Positions 23,515 to 35,206 are shown, counted from the first letter of the stretch. The stretch: DNA of 64,000 bases from Xiphydria camelus (GCA_963678675.1 OY783196.1:23848827-23912826), one strand, 5' to 3'. Notes: a model not told the origin generated them from the sequence alone. Translations and numbers: made by a program.

Positions 23515-23729
23515 TTGTTCCAGAGGCGGTTTTCTAAAGGTGTTCTTACATCTTGAAAGTAACGGAGTGTCCGAATATACTCCCTGGTCCGCCTTATATT
23601 GCGGGGGATTGGGAGACATTCCTCAGGTGCTTTACAGTTCTGGACCGACACTCATCCTCGAGCTGCACACCGAAGGGCACCCTACCAATTCCACCGGCTT
23701 TTCCGGAACTTTCCGCTTCATGGACAGAC
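23515..23729 (+). CDS. Internal exon encoding the C-terminal half of a CUB domain
   Basis: A 215-nt exon with a phase-2 entry and phase-1 exit (71 full codons plus split codons). The acceptor is a pyrimidine-rich tract ending in TTACAG at 23509-23514; the donor is GTGAGT at 23730. Residues read LYCGGLGDIPQVLYSSGP, then LILELHTEGHPTNSTGFSG and TFRF. This is the second half of a CUB fold: a Cys-Gly after the fourth strand, the SSG turn, the acidic beta strand and the closing GF.GTF.F. CUB domains are extracellular ligand- or partner-binding modules. The closest type I can suggest is a multi-CUB membrane protein such as SOL-1/neuropilin-tolloid-like proteins, but that is only an impression. An NST sequon is present. 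No neighbouring exon was found, so flanking introns must be long. The exon being real is more certain than its gene identity. Confidence 0.8.
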
Positions 23730-24190
23730 GTGAGTTATTTGAAATTTTTGTTAGCGCACTTCTCCGTATCAAACCTTCGTTATTGGCCATCAGTGTCGTG
23801 CATGGCAGGTATTTGCAGTATGTAATGTTGCAAGACAAACAACGAGAATGGTGATTAGTACCGAAATATGTGCCTGAATCTACACATTCTCGGCAAGTGT
23901 AATATCAGCGTACTGTCGTAAATTGCGTCATTTTCGTGACATGCTTTACGCGACATCGTCGGGCGAGATTAAAACGAATCTGTGCTATATTTCCACTCGT
24001 CTAATCAATTGTGCTTTTTTGGGATTGATCGTACTTTTGATGTGGCCTGTAAACGCATTTATGGAGTGCTAGTCTACGGTTATATTTGCTTAGAAAAATC
24101 ATTCTCTTAGAAACATTGCGTACGAATACTGCCTTCCAACCCCTCGTCAGCTCACTTCGGAAAATCCATCTCTCTGCAGTATGCAACGCG
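23730..24190. other. Presumed intron downstream of the CUB exon
   Basis: The open frame runs past the donor to 23854 by chance. No second exon was identified here. Confidence 0.5.
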
Positions 24191-25383
24191 TATACACTCC
24201 GCAAAAGAATTAAGGGATTACTTATATACGAGTATTTTGCGAAAAAGAAGGCCATTTTAAACTGGCTGTATCCTTGTCAAAGGTAACACAATCTCGATCG
24301 CCGATGGATCATTTTGAGGGCTAAAGTTTCTGCTTCCAGAATCTTTCCTCAGACTTTCGAAATTTTTATTTATTTCATAGTTATGTAATTGAAAAGCAAC
24401 ACTCGACAAATGAAACAATTTTTCTTCAACTTTGGCAAGGTATATGGAGTGCAAAAAAATTATAGCTAAGTTTTGTTTATTACGTTGTAAAGCATAGTTA
24501 TTCTGCTTTAATTTGCTATTTTGTGAATCATTCAACGATTTTTATCACTGAGTTATTCAGTGCCGAATTATAAAACCGACCGTGTAACCTCCTCGTGGTA
24601 CGCTTTGGGTAAGGCTAATACCGGCGGTATCTACTAAATTTTAGGTCGAAGCAATTCCGTAATGACAAGTAGCGGGTATAAAGAAAAATATTATAATAGA
24701 GTACCACCTACATCCTCCATTGCGGAAGACCAAGATCCCTTCATTCGTTCAAGCAAGTAGAACATATCGAAATAAAAATCCTAAACACTTCCTCAGTTAT
24801 ACGTTTTAATCGGGAGAATCTACACTTTAAGGCGCTGTTGAGCTTGAAAAGTTCCTATAATTTTTCGTAAAGTTATTATCCCATCAAAATTGACATAAAT
24901 TAAAATGCAGTATGTGCTTTATAAAGGACAAATTCCAATCTTTCAATTGACATGTAACCGATAATAAGTTATCTTATCATAATCGTCCAAATTTACGAGG
25001 ACGGTTTCTGCTTCGGTAGGTTGGTACTGAATAACTCAAGGAAAAGAAATCACAGAATAATTCACAAAATAATAAATCATAGGAAAAAAACTATGCTTTA
25101 TAAAGCAATGAATGGAACTTAGCTACAATTTTTCTTGCACTCCATGTGCCTTGCCAAATTTAAGAAATATCGTTTCATTCATCGGGTGTCGCTTTTCAGT
25201 TACATAACTTTGAAATCAATAAAGATGTTTAAAATTCAAAAAATATTCTGAATACTGAAGCTTTAGCCTTTAAAGCGCTCTGCCGATGATCGAGATTGTA
25301 TTATTTTTGGCAGAGATACAGCCAGTTAAAAACGGCCTTCTTTCTTGAAATAAGTGATCCCATTCTTTTGCAGAGTGTAAAAT
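24191..25383. repeat. 1.2-kb inverted repeat with ~400-bp arms
   Basis: The left arm (24191-24596) and right arm (24996-25383) pair along their full length with moderate divergence. Shared blocks include CGCAAAAGAAT / TGCAAAAGAAT, AACTGGCTGTATC, CAATCTCGATC, AGTTATGTAA, TGGAGTGCAA, AAAGCATAGTT and GAGTTATTCAGT. A 400-base spacer between them is unpaired AT-rich DNA. No ends with target duplications were found. A foldback transposon or a local inverted duplication are both possible. Confidence 0.8.
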
Positions 25384-25957
25384 CAACATCCACGTACATC
25401 AACACCCCCGATATCACCACACTAAACATTCATTCCACTTCATTGAGAACTATCGAGCGTTCTTTATCGCATTAGGTGTATCAAATTAAAGTACTCTATC
25501 GGGGCGGGTAAATAGCGTTTTATCTCATGTGCATCTTATACCTGTACTGGGCGTTCTGACGACGATAATAGTGACGAGGACGGCAACGACGTAGAAACTA
25601 TCGGAGAAAAGTGGGAGGATAAACTTTCGAGCGACGGCCTCATCGTAGGTTAATTGTCTATCCCGCAGAAATTGGAAAGCGGTGTATAAGTCACTCTTCG
25701 AAGTAATGTAAAATATGCGCTGAAGTAATTATTATAGAAAATGGCTCTTGTCCTTGTAATGAGGTCGCCTTGATAAATTTTTTCCTTCTTTTGTACCAGA
25801 CGAGGATGATATACACTGTGTTCAAAATATTTACCTTATACTTGAGGAAAGTACTGAAGCTTCTATCAAATACACATATGTCTTAAATATTACATGATTT
25901 TCCCTTGAAATTTGAAAAAGCGTCGCATGGATCATGGATTTCCGTAAGGTTTAACTT
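25384..25957. other. Unassigned sequence
   Basis: No supported exon or repeat arm in this stretch. Confidence 0.45.
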
Positions 25958-26304
25958 TATGGCGCTATGCTATATGGAACTGTAAGCTCTATAAAATGCT
26001 ACATTCTATAATGATACACAACTTTGTTATGTGACTTTATTGAATTTAGTACTTTGTAGACTTTACAGATTTATAGAAAAAATAGTCATTAAAATTACGA
26101 AACAATCGAAGTATAAATTACGAAATTTTTATTTGGAATTAAGATAAATGCACTCCTTGAAATTAAGAGTATAATGGCGCTATTCTATACGAAATGTAAG
26201 CTCTATAAGGCTCTATATTCTAAAAATTTATACAGTTTTCTTTCGTGAAATTATAGAGTGTAGCATTTTATAGAGCTTACAATATCGTATATTACAGCGC
26301 CATA
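25958..26304. mobile_element. Three-unit element with TATGGCGCT modules
   Basis: A module of about 55 bases (TGGCGCT, then TGTAAGCTCTATAA and CT(C/A)TAT/CTACATTCTA) occurs three times: + at 25958-26012, + at 26172-26225, and - at 26245-26304. The outer pair gives a 347-bp inverted-repeat element and the inner pair a compact 133-bp hairpin. This arrangement suggests stepwise insertion or internal duplication of one terminal module. No coding capacity. Confidence 0.7.
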
Positions 26305-26648
26305 AATTCGTAAATTTAAGGTATAAATTCGTGTAGTATTGTATTTGATTATTAAACAAACTTTTAATAATGTAGAGCAATCCTTAATACCATTTACAGG
26401 TTATTCTTTTTTTTATATACTTATATAATCCTCTCTCCCGAGAAACGCTTAACCAGCAACGCATGGCATCTCAATTCTTTATAAGTACGTTATAAATGAA
26501 ATGGTTCATGTGCATTCGGGCATCGTTAAGAATCGCCATCACCGGGAATCGGAAACACCTGACGTCGTGATGGAGCGGGGCATAGCGGCGTCCGGAAATA
26601 AACTGGATTAAGACTGACGGCTCCTTAACGAAAGCCACATCGTCGCTA

Positions 26649-26717
<69 letters not shown>

Positions 26718-28017
26718 TAGCAGTCGCAAAAGCGGCGCCTAGGCTCTCTCGTTGCTTATTGAGAAATTGCAGCTCCTTTTTTAGAGTGCCGGGAAATGCA
26801 TTTGTCTGATATACCTCTCTCGATGGAAACCCGTTGTAGGTAAATTAAATCGATACGCGACGCGCAGCTGTAAGTTTGCGCGAAGTTGTTAGAAGTTTAT
26901 GGAAAAAGAGTATACCTGCACCGGAGTGAAATAAAAGTTTCACCGATGCGCCTGTCTATAGGCATAATGCATCTGCGATGATGTACCGGTATTATAATAA
27001 TGCGAGCGGAGCATCGATCGATTGTCGAATCGACGCGTGTATTGCAGTATCGTGGTACAGAAAGTTATCGGTGCATCGGTGCAGAGAATCATATAGGCAG
27101 AGAAAGGTTGCTTGAAGCGGATCGTTTTAAGTTTTTGTATTTTTTGCTGATTTTGGAAATTGGACCACCGTGTCTATTAGAATTGGGAAGTATTAACTTT
27201 AGTTTGAGAATGAAATGAATTTTTTCTGGAATTTTTTACTTTTTATTCGAGTCGACATTTTCATTATTGTTTGCAATGGGTGATCGATAGATTGATTTGT
27301 ATAATTAATTGCTTAAGTCGTACATAAATCATTTTATATTTCATAGTATTTCGATTAAATTAAAGTTATATTTAAAAAGTGTTAAATAACGATACGTAGG
27401 TGTAGACGTAGGTGTAACGAACGTGTAGGTATGCGTGTGCAGTTCTATATTATCATAATATCGACGAGGATTCGATTTAAGACCCGATCCGATTTCGGCA
27501 GCCTCACCGCATATATATCTCCCGATGACTCCGCGCGATTTTCCCAGTCACGTTTTTCTCTGTGGGCAATCCCTACCGCGCGCAAAAAATGGAGAAAAAC
27601 GTAGCGGGATTCCTCGTTCGCCCGATACATTCCACCGCGCAACTGTAACGCAACGTGGAGGAAGGGAGATAAAGAATTTTATCACGTATGTCTTGACGAT
27701 AATGTAGTGGACTGACCCTCCGAAGACTCTCGCGCGCCCCTATTTGGAATGCGTGAATGGAACCACTCACCCGTAAAGCTGCCCTCTTTAAGAGGGTATT
27801 AGCCCTCCCTTTTAGGAACTCGTTGGCGACACGGCGTCTACACGAAGCTCCGTCGTACCGAACGACCCTGCAGACACTTCGTCGGTGTCTGTGTATTTAC
27901 GTTCTCACGCGGATGTCAAACGAGAATCGACGTACGGTATAATACTCGTAAAACGAGCCCGCATTGATGTTTTAATTCGATATAGGGCCCTTTGTTGCTA
28001 CCACTATGGTACACTAT
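26305..28017. other. Unassigned sequence with a (TC)n tract
   Basis: Besides the microsatellite at 26657-26714 there is no supported feature. Short frames at 27000-27218 and 27445-27942 overlap on both strands without domains. Confidence 0.4.
26657..26714 (+). repeat. (TC)29 microsatellite
   Basis: 58 uninterrupted bases of TC dinucleotide repeat, preceded by an imperfect TCTCTCTTT start. Confidence 0.97.
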
Positions 28018-28390
28018 GATATAATAAATAGGAAAAGCTTATGAGTTTGTTTAATTGTCGGGAGTAATTTTTGGAACTATTGATCCGATTAAAAAAAAAT
28101 TTTCAGTGATAAGGAGCCTGGAATTTCTGAATGAACATAGGCTATATTTCATGAGGTTTTGACAAAAAGGAGCTGACGAGTGACGATTTTAGTGACGTAG
28201 GTCATCGTAAAAATAGACGAGTTTCTGAATAACGCTGCCTTTACGGTAAAAGATACATAAAAATGATGTATAGGCGAATTGTAGAACATAAATAGACCTG
28301 TAATAAAGTCCGCGGTAGTATATTATACCTATTATATATCTAGCATCCACATGAACAAAATCGCGGGCGGTTGTTAGTTGATATAATAAA
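28018..28390 (+). repeat. Dispersed repeat, uninterrupted copy
   Basis: This copy aligns with the minus strand of 52398-52714 and continues into the minus strand of 51481-51537. Shared blocks include AAGGAGCCTGGA, TTTCATGAGGTTT, GTGACGATTTTAGTGACGTA, GGTAAAAGAT, TGTATAGGC and AATAAAGTCCGCG. In the other copy an 860-bp foldback element interrupts exactly where this one runs on. No recognised protein; the family is not identified. Confidence 0.8.
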
Positions 28391-28449
28391 ATAGATATAA
28401 CATATCAAATATTACTATTTCGAATCGATTCAAAGTAAATGAACCCGTA

Positions 28450-28669
28450 CACTGAGAGAAAAATGTGATAGGTTTGATTAAATTATCGGTCACGGGCGGG
28501 GAACGCAGATCAAGTTACTTGGACTAATAATTTTCTAGTTTCACTACAGCTTGTTTTCGTCAAACAGTTTTTAATCATTATAACCAAGTTATTTAATTCA
28601 ATTAACTAAATCGGCGTTCTCCCGCCCGTGACCGCCAATTTAGTCAAATGTACTATTTTTTTCTCTGTG
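28450..28669. mobile_element. 220-bp palindromic MITE, CACTGAGAGAAAAA ends
   Basis: The arms pair at the ends (CACTGAGAGAAAAATGTGAT against the reversed CACAGAGAAAAAAATAGTAC). They pair strongly inside, where GGTCACGGGCGGGGAACGC meets GGCGTTCTCCCGCCCGTGACC. This GC-rich internal stem is unusual for the family. TA precedes the left end. Confidence 0.75.
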
Positions 28670-29360
28670 CAAAATAGATAAATCCGATTCTCGCACCTTT
28701 GCTCTACCTATGTATGTATCTCGTTCTACTTATCACAGCCTACTTCTTTTAGAAACCAATTTTTTAATTTATATAACGCAAAATTCTCTCGCACGCAATG
28801 GGATGTATTGAAATTAATTATTTCGAGCCGATCGACGGTTCAATAATAATACAAAGACAACAAAGTAAAGTCATGATAGATTTACCTACTAAGGAGTTTA
28901 AGAAGTACAATATAATCTAGAATATAGCAAAGTTGCGTAAACTACATACTTACGTCTTTAAAAATACACATAGGGTATCGTGTTTGCTGTAAACCGCAAC
29001 GGTATAGTCTCAGAAACGTTATCGAATAATTTTTCCTATTTTCGGTGCCACTGAAACTTCGCTTACATGGTTTTCAGGGTGATTTTCGAAGCGCTCAAAC
29101 AGCTTATCGAGTATAACATACGTATAATGGCAAAGAATATAATTAATATAATATGAGGCACCCAGCGAATCATTTAAGGTCGATAATTATGAGGTTCTGA
29201 ACTATATAGTGGATCGTATATGACGTCCGCTCGCGCAGTCGGCCGTATCGACGAACCCCGCGCCTACTCGCCGTGAGAGTCTTCGCGTATGACGTCACGG
29301 GTCGAGTCGCTGCGAGGCAAGGCTGGCGCATGACGTCACGAGGCAAGGCTGTACGTTCTA
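28670..29360. other. Sequence leading to a CRE-containing block
   Basis: AT-rich until about 29190, then CpG-rich. See the regulatory candidate at 29202-29338. No exon is supported. Confidence 0.4.
29202..29338 (+). promoter_or_regulatory. Candidate regulatory block: TATA-like box and two CRE sites
   Basis: CTATATAG at 29202-29209 is followed about 30 bases on by CGCAGTC (29234-29240), which fits an insect TATA-initiator spacing. Two perfect CRE palindromes (TGACGTCA) lie at 29290-29297 and 29331-29338. Each is near the repeated string CGAGGCAAGGCTG, so part of the block is a short tandem duplication. CREB/ATF factors bind this palindrome. No downstream coding exon was recognised, so promoter function is only a possibility. 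Confidence 0.25.
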
Positions 29361-29887
29361 CCCCCCCCCCCCCCCCTCAAAACATCGACGATGTATGATA
29401 GCACGAATTAATAAAATAGCTCCCTTTCCAAAGTAATCATGTAACAACTTACGAATCACGAAAGATGATGAAAAAATTATGATAAAAAAGTAATGTAATC
29501 ATTACCGCCAAATTAATGAAAGCAAGTGTGTTGTCAAGGTATGTTGCGTTAATGAGAGAAATAGTACATAATTCCATACAATGGTAAACTTTGCTACAGA
29601 GACTAAAAATAATATAGAGGAAAAGAAAACCAAGTTCTACTGAAACTGAGAATATATCCTCAGTTAACCATTGTATGGAATTATGTACTATTTCTCTCAT
29701 TAACGCAACATATCTTGACAGCACACTTGCTTTCATTAATTTGGCGGTAATGATTTCATTACTTTTTTATCATAATTTTTTCATTATCTTTGGTGATTCG
29801 TAAGTTGTTACATGATTACTTTGGAAAGGGAGCTATTTTATTACTTCGTGCTATCATACATCGTCGATGTTTTGAAGGGGGGGGGGG
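29361..29887. mobile_element. 527-bp near-perfect palindrome bounded by C17 and G11
   Basis: The left arm 29361-29585 starts with 17 C. The right arm 29667-29887 ends with 11 G. In between the arms match almost base for base (AAAACATCGACGATGTATGA, AATAGCTCCCTTTCCAAAGT and so on), with only a few differences. The 81-base loop is unpaired. The high arm identity means a recent origin or gene conversion between arms. The frame at 29449-29736 (-) is an arm-loop-arm artefact. Confidence 0.85.
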
Positions 29888-30454
29888 ATTTAATTTCTTT
29901 TTTCGTTAATTTTCTTTCGTGCTTTTTTGTCAGATAAATATGAAACATTTTTTTAAATGATAGAATGTGGTCAGTTATTATTATTGCCGAGTTCGGTTTT
30001 ATTAATTCGATAATCTCGACCGAGATTATTGATCGATCATATCATCCTATATCTTTTTAAAGAAACGAGCTGCAAGACTGAATCCGCGACAGAATGCAGA
30101 TGTACGCATATCGATTAAAACTTTTTGTGATTTGACAAAGGGAAAGAAAACATCATTTTTCAGTTAAATATTACCGTGAAGATAGTCTGGGCACGATGAT
30201 CGATGATTCGTCGACGTCGTTAACGTCATTAATGGATGACGCGTCATGTGCAATGCGCATTTTAAAGTCAATTAACGTTCGACTATTGAAGGGTTAACTA
30301 AACCTGTTTACTTTTCAAAGAATAAGGAACCATGTGTTAAGATGTCAATAGTATAGAAGGATGCATGTATAACCAGATGGAGCTGTATGATCGTCACAAG
30401 ATTTCCATATCAACTATAATAACCCTCGTACAGGTAAATACAGGTAAATCTATG
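29888..30454. other. Unassigned sequence
   Basis: No supported exon. A small tandem (TACAGGTAAA twice) lies near 30432-30450. Confidence 0.45.
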
Positions 30455-30588
30455 TTAATTATTACAATGTCTCTTTAATTCAAACAGAAATAGAGTAATA
30501 GCTAACGTATATTTGCTTGGCCCAAATAAATATTTATTTCGCCATAATCAAGTATAAGTATCTTAACTATAAACTGTTTTCTCAGTAT
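30455..30588 (-). mobile_element. Partial copy of the 18499/42707 MITE family
   Basis: On the minus strand the sequence begins ACTGAGAAAACAGTTTATAG and continues with GGCGAAATAAATATTTATTT. This matches the terminal arm of 18499-18750 and 42707-42912. The opposite terminus is missing or too diverged to see. Confidence 0.55.
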
Positions 30589-30930
30589 ACGAAATACCCA
30601 CTAACAAGAGGAGATCGAGCTACTGCTTTCGATATGGGTCGCGAAACGAAGAGATAAAGAATCAAATTGTTTTGGTCGAAGGTCCTGGATTAATTTAACG
30701 TTGAATATTTTATGAAGGGCTTGGTCCATTAAACATCAGGTACTATACATCTACAGTACGAGCAGAGATCGATTCCCTGAGGGATGACCAACCCCTAATC
30801 CTTTCGTAAGGGATGGTTTGACTCGCTAATTGACCATGTATTATTTAAGCTCAATTTCAGTGACCCGCCTGCTGATACCATCTTTCAGTTAATTGCCCGA
30901 GAGAGACAAAGACCTCTATTTGAATATACC

Positions 30931-31099
30931 TACGCTCAAAAAAATTTGGCCACAACTAGAAAATTATAGTAATTACAGCGATAATTTTCTTCGCAATAGC
31001 AAGAATTCTTGCTACGCTAACAATATTTTTCTAGTTGTCACCAAATAATGTCTGAGGCAGCCAGAAATATAGCTGGATTAGCTAAATATTTTTTTTAGT
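30931..31099. repeat. Hairpin element ending in CACTAAAAAAAA
   Basis: AATTTGGCCACAACTAGAAA (about 30944) pairs with TTTCTAGTTGTCACCAAA (about 31028). Within the loop GCAAGAATTCTTGC is a perfect 14-base palindrome. The right terminus reads TTTTTTTTAGTG, like other CACT-type ends; the left terminus (CGCTCAAAAAAA) is imperfect. Confidence 0.5.
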
Positions 31100-33090
31100 G
31101 TATTGTACAAATATATTTATAGTCTTCATACAGTAGCGTATACATGTAAAGAAAGCAAAATTTCCTTAGGCTCGAATAAATCTTGTTCTCATTCAATAGA
31201 ATCCATTTCAATGTCGCATCATAGTATTACAATAAACCAAAAGTTTGCCGATTGCTGCCTATGGAAGCAAACCATCATAATTCAAAATGAACAGAGACGA
31301 ATTACGTCCAATTTTCTCCGCAAACGTGTCAAAAGTTCCTAATAAATGCAGTTACGACCGCAGCGAGCCGAATGTGAAAATAGAAGGGACGCGAAACGCG
31401 TGCAGTCCCCATAGGCTAATTCATTTACCACGCTCCTTTGCCCTCGGCCCCAATCTCGCCGAAATTGAGCAATTAATGAGTAAATTGCGAGCTGAAATCT
31501 CTTCTCTCTTTCTATCCCTATCTACTTCGCGAAGAGCGCGCAGGGGATCGTTAAAAATACGGCCTCGTCTCCCCCTAGAGCTGGACTGAAACGACATGAC
31601 ACCACCCGCGTGGTAATTATCCAAAATCCAAAGGATACCAACATATTTCAATCGCGATGCGTATGGGTCATTCTGGAAATGAAGGGTGAATGGAAAGCGA
31701 TGGAAAGAATTAACTCCGGCATGCGTGATGTTGTAATTTAACAAAAAATAAACTCTCTCTTCCGTTCTCGGTTATGTAGGCTATTAAGCCGGTGACGCGG
31801 CTAAAGATCTCGTTAAACCCACATAAATATACGTCTCGACTTTTCCGCGGCATGTCACATGGGTCGGAAAATATCTTTCGGCTCAAAACAAAAACCTTAA
31901 CGCTCATGAGAGAAATTTATTTAAATTCTTCTTCCGAATTATGCTCATAAAAGTGTTATTTTTTACACGGTATAATTTTATTTCAATTATCTTTCCACCT
32001 AATCATTTATATTCGTGATAAAGAATACACTGCGGAGTTAGAAGAGCTGTTACGTTTGAGTTGGCCTAGTTTATCTCTGACTTTCTTCCATTAGTATTCC
32101 TATACACCTTAACTACACGGAGAGAAAAGTTCGGTAAGAAGTACCTAACTAGTAGGATAAGCGGTAGCATTTGGTTTTTTATGGTTAATTTTGTAGAGGC
32201 GCTGAAAAGGAATTAATAATCAACCGATATATTTTGAAGAACGTTCCAGAATTTTTACCGTTCCAACTCGAAAATTTTACCCGAACAGGAATTTATTATG
32301 CCTGCACAATATAAAAAGTATCCCTACGTTATTAAACGTTATCGTATGATAACAGCAAAAATTATCATTCGGCCCTTAAATTGTAACAAGTATTTGAGAA
32401 TAATAGTAACGTATTTGTGCGCATTAATTTTTATCATTACGTTACTGCACAATTACCCTAGAGTAAAGGAATTTTTACCTCTATCCGGGTAAATAGATTC
32501 TACCAATTACACATCTATCAAGGCGAGATCACGTGAGCGTCAGTTCGCGTCACTTCGGCCGTTTTCGGCCGATCGTCAGAAAATAAAGCGCCAGATTATA
32601 ACGGAATAATGAACGGAAAGTTCAGCGGGGGTCGCATAGGCCCCACGCGGGCACGGAACGTGTTAACGACGTGCAAACACTTCGTAAATTTATCGTGAAT
32701 GCACTGTCTTCATAAAATTTTGAAATTAAAAAATAACAAAATTGATATAATAATGATGTTTCAAACAGTGCAAATTGTACCGAATTATTCCATAAATAAT
32801 GAATTATTAATTATCATAATCGCTACTGTTTTGAAAAAGAAAGTATCAAATTATTTTATAAAATTTAATGAGAAGAACCTTCGAGAGCAGTCACTGTCAT
32901 GTCCGGTTTCTATATATAACCGTTTCCTTCGATAATTACACGCACCTTCTTTTCTGCGAATCATAGATCTTTAAAATCAACCGATCAATGAAGTTCTTTG
33001 TATCGATAATAAGACTCTTCCGCCGAAAGGATTGCTAGCTTATTCGGAAATCTGTCGGGAGGAATCCACTTCTATATCTGTGTACTTCCA
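31100..33090. other. Unassigned sequence; one isolated CACGGAGAG end
   Basis: CACGGAGAGAAAAG at about 32116 is identical in form to the start of the element at 41832, but no partner end was found. Frames at 31103-31744 overlap antisense with no domain. 32500-32660 is CpG-rich. Confidence 0.4.
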
Positions 33091-33195
33091 TCCTAATATT
33101 ATAAATGCAAAAGTGAGTTTATTTTTATGTTTGTTACCTCTTCACGGCTAAACTAGCAAACCGATTTTGATTAAATTTGGCAGAGAGGTGACTTG
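33091..33195 (+). repeat. Fragment of a widespread arthropod repeat motif
   Basis: The order TAATATTATAAATGC, CTCTTCACGGCTAAACTAG and AACCGATTTTGATTAAATTTGG is one I recognise as recurring in insect interspersed repeats. I cannot assign the family with certainty. There is no coding frame, and both termini are undefined. Confidence 0.4.
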
Positions 33196-35206
33196 AAACA
33201 AGGAGATTAACCTAGGGCATGTGGCGTCATCATAAATTGAATATGGCGAATGCTCTAAGATGACAGAGTTCAATGGAACTCAGCAAGCGACATCAGTAGT
33301 ACATAGTTCGGAGGGAAGAAAAGGGAGGAAGTGAGGGCGTGTACATCTCCATTGATATTCAACATTGATATCCGTCAATTACAAGAAATAGAATAATTCA
33401 AATTCCACGTGGACTGAGTCGCGGGTAACAGCTATTAAATAATATACGAGTTCAAGCCGTGGACCAATACAGCGCAGCCCGTATATGTACGTCTACACAC
33501 GTACGTTTCGCGTGGAGACGCTAATATATCATCATACTCATGTATTACGTCGGTGTAGCTTCCCGACGCGTCGCAAGGTTAATGCGTAACTACCGGGAGT
33601 CGGTCGTCGGGTCACCGATGGTCACTCGACGGCCCAACTGGTCCACGTGAGTTACTGATCTAATTTAAGTTGATCAAACATTAAGCCGGAGATTCCGAGG
33701 GTCAAGAACTGAACGCCTCCGAGGCTCCTTCGTAATCCTTTGAAGCGGGGAACTTATACCGTGTACTTGAGCAATCTCGTATTTCCATGTGCATGCCTCC
33801 GCGTGGAAATCAGAGTTCGGCGGAGACGTCGACCGCTGAGGAAGCACTCGAACTCGGGAGACACGTCGAATTATCGGAAGTTAATTTAAGGCATCACACG
33901 CGGATGAGTATCACGGGGGAACTTTGCGGCAGTAGGTATATGCCGAGAGTCGGGAGAGATATGGAGCTCGTCTTCGTCTCGTATCATCTGCGGCTTGATT
34001 CGATATTTGCCGGAGTCGGCGAGACTGAAACGATCGTACGTCATACCTGCAGAAATTAGGTGGCCTCGGTGCGAAGAGCGTAACTATTGTGCCAGCGCAA
34101 ACGGTGGTGGTGCATCGGCTGCTGCGCTCAGATCGATGCAGCAAATTGCTGGTTTCGTTCGATACAAGGAGTAATACAAGCGTGATTTGTTGACGACGGA
34201 TGCGGGATGAAGGATTCAACGGTTCGCGCATCATGTTGTAGCGGTATATGTATACCAAAATGACCGGATTTGACTCCTGTTTCCGTGAGTGTACGCAAAA
34301 TCGTACATGCGTGAATTTTCGCTTCCTACAGCATAGTCATAAACGTCTATTTTATCACACCGCTTCAAATTGGACTGGAATTTAATGTTTCCCCTTTGGC
34401 ATTATTTTATAGAATTCATTCTGATTTTGAAAACATTCTTTCATTAATTGGGGTCTTAATTAGATGTTGTAATTATAAATGAGTTATAGCAGCAGGAAAG
34501 TAAACTGTGTTAAAGTTCTTCGTTTTTAATGAATAACGAGATATATCGAGCCAGTTTATTTTGTTTTTCTCCGGATACGTCAAAATACGGTTTGTCAAAC
34601 TTATTCTCTACTTCAGCAAATCAGGATCAATATATGTATTTATAGTGGGAATAGATGTATTAAGTATAACAGAAGTCCCATAAGTCGCTCATGTCGCGAA
34701 CAACGTCTTTCCATTTATTCTCAAGAGATTGCGATAGCTACTCGTGAAAGAGAACGTCACATCTGTTGGAACCGATGATTTTCAATGAGCACGGGCGATA
34801 ATCTAGCGTCTATCCAACCATATCGCACATGTATGGTATAACCTTACGCTTCAAACTGTATTAAAATAAACGACGTTATTCTCTCGCTCGTGGTTAGTTA
34901 TTCGCCATGCTCTCGCGTTGATCGAAAATTAAAATTAATAACGTGGCGAAGCTGGAAAGTTCTCGGCACGATGGGGTAAGCGTTTATAATTACTAAAATT
35001 GGAAAATATGGACCGAGATTGGACGCCGGGTGTCGACACGCGAGGTATCGATCGTCTAATGGAGCATAATATGACTGCGATGAAGGATGGTTATTCCCGA
35101 TAAGCTCGCGATCTTAAAAGCACTAAGTGTCTTTTCCGATATCTCGATAGCCACTCCCATCTTGTTCGATCGTTCTTCTCGCGACAGGCTATGCACGATC
35201 GCGTCG
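33196..35206. other. Unassigned sequence, partly CpG-rich
   Basis: 33430-34140 is CpG-rich and contains a 90-codon frame (33787-34059, +) and a 115-codon antisense frame (33911-34258). Neither has a domain or splice signals. 34300-35200 is AT-rich with no feature. Confidence 0.4.

Noticed and set aside
25384..26660. Search for a CRISPR-like array near simple repeats
   Set aside because: Repeats here are microsatellites or transposon modules; no regularly spaced repeat-spacer pattern exists, and the DNA is eukaryotic.
29449..29736. 95-codon minus-strand frame
   Set aside because: It spans arm, loop and arm of the palindrome 29361-29887 and is a by-product of the inverted repeat.
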